Below, in pieces: positions 6,272 to 11,875 of a DNA stretch of 11,875 nt. Within the stretch, counting starts at the first letter, position 1. Each line of letters begins with the position of its first letter. The stretch is taken from NCBI GenBank assembly GCA_937901265.1, contig CALCHA010000080.1, forward strand, positions 1-11,875. Reading direction: 5' to 3'. The DNA is from an uncultured Phycisphaerales bacterium (GTDB lineage Bacteria > Planctomycetota > Phycisphaerae > WQYP01). A program made the position numbers and the translations under genes. The notes below the pieces were generated by a model. It was not told the origin of the DNA and searched no databases. It worked only from the letters and a program-made list of their open reading frames with translations.

Positions 6272-7750
6272 CTAGAAACTCCAGTCGTCGATGCCGGCGG
6301 GATCGGGCTTGCCGTCGAGACGCAGGGAGAGTCGCAACAGCCCCTCGGCCAGATCGCCCGGACCGACTTTCGCTTCGTAGTACTTTTCCCCGGGACCCCG
6401 CCGGAAAAGGCCGTTGGCGTAGAGCTTTTCGACCGCGATTTTTCCGAGCCGGTTGGCGTCGTCGAGGTAGGGTTGTTCGGACGTCAACTCGTAAAGATCG
6501 AGGTTCAACTGGATGCCGAAGCCAATTTCCTCGGGCGTGAACGATTCGGGGAGGGGTGCTGCCCCGAGGATGCTTGCGACGCGGATGGCGGCCGCGCGAC
6601 AGGTGGCGTCCTTCTCGGTCCGCGCTGCATAGGCCATGATGCGCCCATAGCAGGGGATCAAGCCCCCGCCGTAAGAGAAGCCCCAGGGGTTGGCGGCGGC
6701 GTATTTTTCGGTCTCGGCTGAAACCACCGGCGTGCCGTCGGTACGGACCCATTCACGATAATGGCCGGTCGCGGAATCCCAGTGGTAGTGATCCACGGCT
6801 TTGAGCATGGCCATCGCATGGTCGCGTGCGTCGCTGTCGGAGGGATCGATGTGGGCGGTTTTCAGAAGGAAGTAGCAGAGCAGGGAGTTCTGCATATCCG
6901 AGTACTGGCCATTCTCGACGCTCGCGGGCGTGTTGAGGCAGGATTGAACCAGGTTGGTTTCGGGGTTCCGGTGGTTCCAATACAACTCGCCGATGCCGTT
7001 TTCGCGGTATTTCAGATCGGGGTTCCGCGTCTTCTTGAAGAGAAACGCGTAGGAGTAGGCATACAGCCCGGAGTGCTTGATCCAGGGCATGCTGCGCAGG
7101 CGGGTGGTGAAATCGGTCGGCTCATACTTGATCTTTCCGAGATCGGCGTGGCGGTTGAACATCCATCCATCGGTCGCAGGATCTTCGGCGCAGAAGTGGT
7201 ATTTCAGGGCCGTGATTTCCCGCGTGGTGGCTTGGGGGTTCGCTTCCCAAAGCACTTCCCAGGGCGGCGTCCACTCCAGCAGTTCATGAATCGCAGGGCC
7301 CGCGACTTTATCCTTGAATACGTCGTAATAGGCGTGTTCGCCCCAGGCGAGTTGGCCGGTCACCGGGCTCTGCGCCACTTGAAAGTAGTCGTTGATGTAG
7401 TCGCGTGTGGCTTGCGCATAGCGATCGTCGCCCACGATTTTGGACAAGTTGCGAAAGGCGTGTATGGAGCTGACGTCCTGGTAGAGGTTGCATCCGCCGA
7501 CCGAGCGGTCCTTGTCGCGGACGCCGGCGGTCGCGGGGACGTCCTTGGCCGATTGCGGGACGGAGTAGTCGTCCACGCTGATGACCCCGCACCAGAGCGC
7601 GGTTTTGCGGGGGCCGTAAGTGTCTCGACCCTTCTCCAGCAACGTGTCGGCGAAGTGCCGCACCACGGCGAGGTAAGGATCGCCCCGATCAGCCGCAAAC
7701 GCATGAGCGGGCAGTACCGCCAGGAAACAGACAACCGCGAGCCGCTTCAT
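6272..7750 (-). CDS. Secreted alpha-helical-toroid carbohydrate enzyme, pectate-lyase-like (family uncertain)
   Basis: Seen: 492 residues from ATG 7748-7750 with GGAG 9 nt upstream; an in-frame GTG 21 bases earlier is less likely. MKRLAVVCFLAVLPAHAFA is a signal peptide. The mature part opens with DPYLAVVRHFADTLLEKGRDTYGPRKTALW and then runs as regularly spaced helices with aromatic-rich segments: QLAWGEHAYYDVF (~133-145), LLEWTPPWEVLWEANP (~157-172), a Trp/His-rich GWMFNRHADLGK (~195-206) and NPWGFSYGGGLIPCYGR (~354-370). Known: this pattern fits (alpha/alpha)6-toroid glycosidases and lyases, and I recall proteins of this type annotated as pectate lyase or six-hairpin glycosidase in Planctomycetota/Verrucomicrobiota. 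Inference: it is periplasmic or extracellular and acts on plant or algal polysaccharide, in keeping with the pectinolytic genes about 0.6 kb away. I cannot assign catalytic residues, and the substrate is unknown. Confidence 0.7.
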   Translation of the reverse strand: MKRLAVVCFLAVLPAHAFAADRGDPYLAVVRHFADTLLEKGRDTYGPRKTALWCGVISVDDYSVPQSAKDVPATAGVRDKDRSVGGCNLYQDVSSIHAFRNLSKIVGDDRYAQATRDYINDYFQVAQSPVTGQLAWGEHAYYDVFKDKVAGPAIHELLEWTPPWEVLWEANPQATTREITALKYHFCAEDPATDGWMFNRHADLGKIKYEPTDFTTRLRSMPWIKHSGLYAYSYAFLFKKTRNPDLKYRENGIGELYWNHRNPETNLVQSCLNTPASVENGQYSDMQNSLLCYFLLKTAHIDPSDSDARDHAMAMLKAVDHYHWDSATGHYREWVRTDGTPVVSAETEKYAAANPWGFSYGGGLIPCYGRIMAYAARTEKDATCRAAAIRVASILGAAPLPESFTPEEIGFGIQLNLDLYELTSEQPYLDDANRLGKIAVEKLYANGLFRRGPGEKYYEAKVGPGDLAEGLLRLSLRLDGKPDPAGIDDWSF

Positions 7751-7882
7751 GTCTCTATTCTCCGACAACACTCAACGCGTGGCCCTTCCTGACGATCCAT
7801 TGTAATCCTCCGCTGTGCTCCACGGGAAGGAGAAAAGTATCACCACGCTCCGGCAGTGCGGCGCGCCCGTGAGAGGCGGAGA

Positions 7883-8731
7883 TCACTTCTCGATCGGTGC
7901 GGCGACCAGATTCCCATACTCCGTCCACGAGCCGTCATAATTCCGCACGTTCTCCAGACCGATCAGGTATTTCAGCACAAACCAGGTGTGGCTGGAGCGC
8001 TCCCCGATGCGGCAATAGGCCACCGTCGGCTTCGCGGTATCCACGCCCTTTTCCTTGAGATAAATCGCCTTGAGCTCATCGAGACTTTTGAACGTCGAAT
8101 CGCTGGTGTTCACCGCGGTGGACCAGGGCACCGACTTGGCCCCGGGAATATGTCCGCCACGCTGGGCCGTCTCCGTCATACCCGGAGGCGCAATCACCTT
8201 GCCGGTGAATTCGTCCGGCGAGCGCACGTCCACGAGGTTTTCGCTCTTCCCAGTGGCGATCGCGAGAATGTCGGGCAACATCGCGCGCAGCTCGGGGTGC
8301 GTGGAGGTCACCTTGTAGGTCGTCGGGGTGACCGCGGTCTTGTCGGCCGTGAGCGCCTTGTCATCTTCATTCAGCCACTTCACCCGGCCGCCATTCATGA
8401 GGCGGACATCCTTGTGGCCGTAGTACTTGAGAATCCAGAAGGCGTAGGCGGCGAACCAGTTGTGGTTGTCGCCATAGAGAACGATGGTGTCGGAGGGGGA
8501 AATGCCCGCGTCGCCGAGGAGCTTTTCGAGTTCCGATTTGGTCACCAGATCGCGCCGCACCAGATCCTGCAACTGGGTCTGCCAGTTGAACCCGACGGCT
8601 CCGGGAATGTGTCCGGCGTCATACGCCTTGGTGTCGACATCGACTTCGACCACCTTGATCCCCGGCTTGCCCAGGTTTTCCCTGACCCAATTTGTGTCGA
8701 CCAGCACTTCCGGATGTGCGTATCCCGCCAT
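7883..8731 (-). CDS. Thiosulfate sulfurtransferase (two-domain rhodanese, CysA2/SseA type)
   Basis: Known role: transfers the sulfane sulfur of thiosulfate or a related donor to an acceptor through a persulfide on a catalytic Cys. Seen: 282 residues from ATG 8729-8731, with AAGGA 7 nt upstream; the frame extends further up through a TTG but without a better site. Two rhodanese domains are visible. The N-terminal one (~8-125) has YDAGHIPGAVGFNW and an inactive loop with GDNHNW. The C-terminal one (~140-282) has LVDVRSPDEF, RGGHIPGAKSVPW and the active loop CRIGERSSHT with Cys240. The CRIGERSSHTWFVL sequence is that of the CysA2-like group rather than of mercaptopyruvate sulfurtransferases. No signal peptide, so it is cytosolic. 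Context: it follows the cysteine synthase gene by 73 bp on the same strand, which suggests sulfur assimilation or persulfide handling alongside cysteine formation. Confidence 0.93.
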   Translation of the reverse strand: MAGYAHPEVLVDTNWVRENLGKPGIKVVEVDVDTKAYDAGHIPGAVGFNWQTQLQDLVRRDLVTKSELEKLLGDAGISPSDTIVLYGDNHNWFAAYAFWILKYYGHKDVRLMNGGRVKWLNEDDKALTADKTAVTPTTYKVTSTHPELRAMLPDILAIATGKSENLVDVRSPDEFTGKVIAPPGMTETAQRGGHIPGAKSVPWSTAVNTSDSTFKSLDELKAIYLKEKGVDTAKPTVAYCRIGERSSHTWFVLKYLIGLENVRNYDGSWTEYGNLVAAPIEK

Positions 8732-8804
8732 GTCCTGTTCCTTTTGTTTGTGGACCATCTTCAAATTCTGACCAATGACTCTCTATACGTCCTTCCCCGT
8801 CGAT

Positions 8805-9776
8805 TCAGCCGTCGATGCCCTCGCCGAGCTCGGGCAGATGCTTGATCATGTTGCTGGTGTACTTAAACACATTGTCGCAGAAGATCATCACGCCGACTCC
8901 CGACGGGGTGCGCTCCACCACCCGGCGCGCACCTTCGAAAATCAGCGCGGCGCTGGGCCCGGCAAACAACCCTTCAGACTGGGCGAGGTCGGCCGCCCGG
9001 CGATAGGCCAGCTCGTGATCGATCTCCATCACGTCATCCACCAGACTGCGATCAAAAAGCTTGCTCACATCCAGCTGCGAAATGTTGCGAATTCCCGGCA
9101 CATCGTGCCCCTCCGACGGCTGCACCGCGATGACCTTGATCTTCGGATTCTTTTCCTTCAGGAACTTGCTCACGCCCATGACGGTGCCGCAGGTGCCAAG
9201 TGAGGCGAAAAAGTGCGTGATCCGGCCGTCGGTCTGTTTCCAGATTTCCGGGCCTGTGGTCTCGTAGTGCGCCAGCACGTTCAGCTCGTTCTCATATTGG
9301 TTCGGCATCACGTAGCGGTCCGGCTGGGCGCGGGCGTGCGTCTTGGCCAGGTTGATCGAACCATCGCCCATGCCCGGGGCCGGGCAGACCGAATCGTTCA
9401 GCACGTCGAGCTCAGCTCCCGCGATTTTCAGCAGGATTTTCTTCTCCCGCGGCACCTTGTTGGGAATCACCACCCGCGAGCGGTAACCCCGGGCGCGGGC
9501 CATGGCGGTCAGCGAGAGGCCCGTATTGCCCGACGACGCTTCAACCACGCCCCGCTGTTCCGAAAGCTGCCCCTTGGCCTCAAGGTCCTTGATCATGTAC
9601 CAGGCGGCCCGGTCCTTGACCGAGCCGAAGGGGTTGACCCACTCCAGCTTGGCGTAAAGCTCAAACTTGTCGGAAGGGACGAGCTTGTGGAGGCGGACGA
9701 GCGGAGTGGGATTGTCGACGTTCGGAAGAAGGTCAAAAATCGATCCGTAAACGCGTTTGGTGTTGTCAGCAGCCAT
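8805..9776 (-). CDS. cysM: PLP-dependent cysteine synthase family protein (CysK/CysM)
   Basis: Known role: PLP enzyme that replaces the leaving group of an activated serine with sulfide, or a sulfide carrier, to make cysteine. Seen: 323 residues from ATG 9774-9776, preceded by a modest AGGG 7 nt upstream. NPTPLVRL at the start, the PLP lysine Lys54 in NPFGSVKDRAAW, the substrate loop SSGNTG (81-86) and the phosphate-binding GTCGT (194-198) are all present. The PSEGHDVPGIRNI segment (~220-232) and GLFAGPSA (~269-276) resemble the mycobacterial CysM side of the family, whose substrate is O-phosphoserine with a sulfur carrier protein. That sub-assignment is inference from memory, and O-acetylserine remains possible. 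Context: it sits between an AhbA/B-like gene and a rhodanese. It has its own candidate promoter in the 81-bp gap upstream. Confidence 0.9.
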   Translation of the reverse strand: MAADNTKRVYGSIFDLLPNVDNPTPLVRLHKLVPSDKFELYAKLEWVNPFGSVKDRAAWYMIKDLEAKGQLSEQRGVVEASSGNTGLSLTAMARARGYRSRVVIPNKVPREKKILLKIAGAELDVLNDSVCPAPGMGDGSINLAKTHARAQPDRYVMPNQYENELNVLAHYETTGPEIWKQTDGRITHFFASLGTCGTVMGVSKFLKEKNPKIKVIAVQPSEGHDVPGIRNISQLDVSKLFDRSLVDDVMEIDHELAYRRAADLAQSEGLFAGPSAALIFEGARRVVERTPSGVGVMIFCDNVFKYTSNMIKHLPELGEGIDG

Positions 9777-9810
9777 GGGAAACCCTGGATGAGAGTGAAG
9801 TCCTATCCCT

Positions 9811-9838
9811 TTTACAGGAATTGTAGGGGATTGGTCAA
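9811..9838 (-). promoter_or_regulatory. Candidate sigma-70 promoter of the cysteine synthase gene
   Basis: On the minus strand, TTGACC (9833-9838) and TGTAAA (9811-9816) are separated by 16 bp. Transcription would start about 28 nt before the ATG at 9776. The -35 matches the consensus at five of six bases and the -10 at four of six, so it is plausible but weak. Confidence 0.4.
9813..9825. promoter_or_regulatory. Dyad TACA-N5-TGTA overlapping the cysteine synthase promoter (possible operator)
   Basis: TACAATTCCTGTA (minus strand) has 4-bp arms and the T-N11-A spacing seen in many LysR-type regulator sites. A larger imperfect inverted repeat (CCTATCCC with GGGATTGG, seven of eight pairs) encloses it. 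It overlaps the candidate -10 box, as expected for an operator. LysR regulators often control cysteine genes, but no regulator gene is in the window and short dyads arise easily by chance. Confidence 0.3.
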
Positions 9839-9857
9839 GTCAGGGTGGAGCGATGGC

Positions 9858-11012
9858 TCAATCCCGCATGGCCGCCGGGTCGATTCCCTGGCTGCGGCAC
9901 CATTCCGCGTAGGCGATCGGCGAAATTTCTGACGGCTTGATTTCCGAGCGGCCACCCCAGAACACGTTGGTGTAGCTCACCGGAATACCGATCGCCGCCA
10001 GGTGCGCATCGATCGCCGCCTTGTGCGCCAACACCCGCCCCTTGTCCGTACCATGCGCGACCCCCATCACGTTGACGTGATTGAATTCCGATCCGCCCTC
10101 CCGCCAGTAAGCGTGCGTCATGATGTGGAAGCGGCCCACCTCCTGGCCCGCCTCCAGCTCCCGCCCCGCCGGCACGGCCCAGTGGAACAGGGCGTTGTAG
10201 GTCGTGATCCGTTCGCCGGCCGCGTTGGGTTTGACGTGCTCGAGGAAGGTGGAAAAACGGCCGATGACGCCCTTCGCGTGCAGCGCGTGGGCAGTCGCAA
10301 GGAACTCGTCCAGCGACAGCCCCGCCTCCGCCGCGCGCGTTTGCCAGAAGAGCTCCGGATCGCGCGTGGCGGCTGCCTCGATCTCTTCCGGAGAAAATTC
10401 CCGCTTCAACGCGATCAGGGTGGTCCATTCAAGCACCGAGAGGCTGACATACTCCGTGTCCCTGGGTTGCGCAAGCGCGTCGGCCTTGGCTCCGGGTTCC
10501 ATCCCCCGGCGACGGACGTGGCCCACGCCCAGGGCGAAAATCCGCTTGGCGGGCATGAGCTTGAAGGCCGTGGCCCCGGTGATTTTGCACAGCAGCTCGC
10601 AGTGTTTCACCATCGAATAGCCGTCCGGAATCTTGAGGGTGGTCCAGAGGCGATACTGACTCCCCGGGGTTTCCTTGTCGGTCGAGCGCACGACGATGTG
10701 CCCGGAGAAGGGGTCCTTTTCCCACATGAACTCGAACGCGCCGTTGAGATGATCGGCCGGGATGTTCCACGCCACCAGTGCCCCGCGGGCGAGGTTGATC
10801 GACATCAGCGTTTGACGCACGCGGCGGATCGTCTTGGCACGCAGCATCGCGGCGATCCGCTCCGCCACCACCGCCAGCGGCAGCGCGGCCTTCCCGGCGA
10901 TTTGTGCGAGCGGATCCGCAACGAAGCCCTGAATCTTGTCTTCCGAGGCGGCCAGGATCTGCGCGTTGACCTCGTCGGTGGTTTCAATGGGAAGGGGGGA
11001 CGTGGAAGGCAT
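9858..11012 (-). CDS. Duplicated AhbA/AhbB (siroheme decarboxylase-like), Lrp/AsnC-type protein
   Basis: Seen: 384 residues from ATG 11010-11012 (GAGG 4 nt upstream); an in-frame ATG at 11040-11042 would add ten residues and cannot be excluded. The protein has two similar halves. The first (~13-165) has a winged-helix-like stretch (DPLAQIAGKAALPLAVVAERIAAM), then RRVRQTLMSINLARGALVAWNIP. The second (~190-375) has a helical stretch, then KGVIGRFSTFLEHVKPNAAGERITTYNALFHWAVP and RFHIMTHAYWR. Known: 'GVIxRxxxxL...YNAxxxWxVP' is the mark of AhbA/AhbB and NirD/G/H/L proteins, which remove carboxyl groups from siroheme and look like AsnC regulators but act as enzymes; those are normally separate ~150-180-residue chains. 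Context: 81 bp before the cysteine synthase. Siroheme is the cofactor of sulfite reductase, so a siroheme-related or sulfur-regulatory role is inferred. Activity is not shown by sequence. Confidence 0.72.
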   Translation of the reverse strand: MPSTSPLPIETTDEVNAQILAASEDKIQGFVADPLAQIAGKAALPLAVVAERIAAMLRAKTIRRVRQTLMSINLARGALVAWNIPADHLNGAFEFMWEKDPFSGHIVVRSTDKETPGSQYRLWTTLKIPDGYSMVKHCELLCKITGATAFKLMPAKRIFALGVGHVRRRGMEPGAKADALAQPRDTEYVSLSVLEWTTLIALKREFSPEEIEAAATRDPELFWQTRAAEAGLSLDEFLATAHALHAKGVIGRFSTFLEHVKPNAAGERITTYNALFHWAVPAGRELEAGQEVGRFHIMTHAYWREGGSEFNHVNVMGVAHGTDKGRVLAHKAAIDAHLAAIGIPVSYTNVFWGGRSEIKPSEISPIAYAEWCRSQGIDPAAMRD

Positions 11013-11195
11013 GGGACCTCGCGGGGTGGGGAAAAATTGCATGGTAGCGATTCTCGGGAGTCGCGGAAAGCAAGCGCGGGCGTCCGGCGACGCATCCCAT
11101 CGCCGATGCCAGCGGGGGCGATGTGGGGGTGGTGAGGAGGAGGCGTGGGAGGAGGAGGTTGAGTTTCATGGGTTTCTCTGGTGTTTGGAGGGGGG

Positions 11196-11875
11196 TTACA
11201 CGCCGCCGTTTTTCCACCAGCTGGCGGTCCAGTGGTGGCGGGCGGTGGCGTCGGGGTAGGGGTCCCATTCGCGTTGTTCTTCGGTGTAGTAGTAGGGGTA
11301 GAAGGTGCGCCAGTCGAAGCCGAAGAGTTGTTTGGAGCCGTCGGCGGAGGCGTGGCGGTGGCGGCGTTTCTGGCCGTGGTCCCATTGGAATTTTTGGTTG
11401 TCGCCGAAGAAGGCGGCGATTTCTCGTTGGAGGAAGCGGGGGCCGGTCTTGTCGACGATGTCGCCATCGCCGGCGAAGGAGGCGGGGAGTCTGGCGACGA
11501 GGTGTTGGAAGAAGGGATCATTTTTGGCGCAGCCGAGGATGGCGTTGCAGGGGGTGTGGGGGCGTTCGTCGCCGTAGAAGGCGTTGACGGCATTGAGGAG
11601 GGGCTCGATGGGGGCGAGGGGTTCCATGTCGGAGTCGATGTAGATGCCGCCGAACTGGGCGCAGAGGTCGTAGCGGAGGATGTCGGACTTGGCGGCCATT
11701 TTGTCGGCCTGATCAAATTGTTGGCGGTTGTGCATTTCGGGGAGGTGGGTGTCGGTCCACCATTGCATGTCCCAGCCGGGGTTGAGGGCGAGCCAGCGGT
11801 CGGCCCATTGTTTGAACTGGTCGGGGGTGGTTTTGGGGCCGAGCCAGATCTGGTGGAAGGTTTTGGGGATGAGGA
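11196..11875 (-). CDS. GT32-family glycosyltransferase, 5' end outside window
   Basis: Known role: GT32 enzymes (the group containing yeast Och1 and bacterial capsule/LPS sugar transferases) transfer a sugar from a nucleotide donor through a metal-binding DXD motif. Seen: the frame enters at the window edge and reads LIPKTFHQIWLGPK, the classic near-N-terminal GT32 signature. KSDILRYDLCAQFGGIYIDSDMEPL follows, with the DSD motif at about 11628-11636. The chain ends in an aromatic region (FDWRTFYPYYY...WTASWWKNGGV) and a TAA at 11196-11198. Only the first few residues seem to be missing, so about 226 residues are visible. Codons end almost always in C, unlike the neighbouring genes. No partner cell-surface polysaccharide gene is visible inside the window, so its product is unknown. 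Confidence 0.87.
   Translation of the reverse strand, partial: LIPKTFHQIWLGPKTTPDQFKQWADRWLALNPGWDMQWWTDTHLPEMHNRQQFDQADKMAAKSDILRYDLCAQFGGIYIDSDMEPLAPIEPLLNAVNAFYGDERPHTPCNAILGCAKNDPFFQHLVARLPASFAGDGDIVDKTGPRFLQREIAAFFGDNQKFQWDHGQKRRHRHASADGSKQLFGFDWRTFYPYYYTEEQREWDPYPDATARHHWTASWWKNGGV

Noticed and set aside
7846..7865. Stem CGCTCCG/CGGCGCG downstream of the rhodanese gene as a terminator
   Set aside because: It is two 3-bp blocks with a mismatch, and the nearest T-rich stretch is about 8 nt from the stem. Too weak to call.
10984..11169. 61-residue minus-strand frame starting MKLNLLLPRLLLTT between the GT32 and AhbA/B-like genes
   Set aside because: The start looks like a signal peptide, but the frame overlaps the start of the AhbA/B-like gene, the ribosome-binding site is poor, and the Leu/Pro/Thr-rich content follows from C-rich DNA.
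11123..11587. Arg-rich plus-strand frame opposite the GT32 gene
   Set aside because: The poly-Arg character is the antisense of C-ending codons in a clear GT32 gene.

Overview
The window is GC-rich chromosomal DNA. Almost all of its genes lie on the minus strand; the single exception is a small plus-strand membrane-protein gene near the middle. The gene content is secreted pectin and rhamnogalacturonan enzymes, a duplicated AhbA/AhbB-like protein next to a cysteine synthase and a rhodanese, Gly/Arg-rich spacers in a secreted esterase, and an intergenic TGACAAA heptamer array. Together these suggest a polysaccharide-degrading member of the Verrucomicrobiota (Opitutales-like), with Planctomycetota as the alternative. 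This placement is inference from content, since no rRNA or marker gene is present.

Region A (1-5683, minus strand) looks like a pectin/rhamnogalacturonan-I utilisation cluster. In transcription order it holds an aldo/keto reductase, a bimodular secreted alpha/beta-hydrolase (CE15-like half plus a second esterase-like half), a secreted PL4 rhamnogalacturonan lyase, and the first 78 codons of a secreted GH106-type alpha-L-rhamnosidase that leaves the window. Gaps are 83, 59 and 36 bp, all on one strand, so co-transcription is plausible. The PL4 gene carries an in-frame TAG 80 codons before its apparent natural stop.

Region B (5684-7882) holds a non-coding stretch with a perfect 10-bp hairpin and a sigma-54-like -24/-12 element, then a 60-residue single-pass membrane protein on the plus strand. 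Convergent to it is a secreted protein with the look of an (alpha/alpha)6-toroid carbohydrate-active enzyme (pectate-lyase-like, family not certain).

Region C (7883-11012, minus strand) looks like a sulfur-assimilation/siroheme group: a duplicated Lrp/AsnC-type AhbA/AhbB (siroheme decarboxylase-like) protein, a PLP-dependent cysteine synthase and a two-domain rhodanese. A candidate promoter and dyad lie in front of the cysteine synthase. Region D (11196-11875) is the 3' part of a GT32 glycosyltransferase with codon choice visibly different from its neighbours.

I found no mobile element, CRISPR array, tRNA or rRNA, and no clearly undescribed multi-gene system. The points most worth following are the interrupted PL4 gene, the bimodular esterase, the double AhbA/B-like protein in a cysteine-synthesis context, and the small membrane protein with a sigma-54-like promoter.
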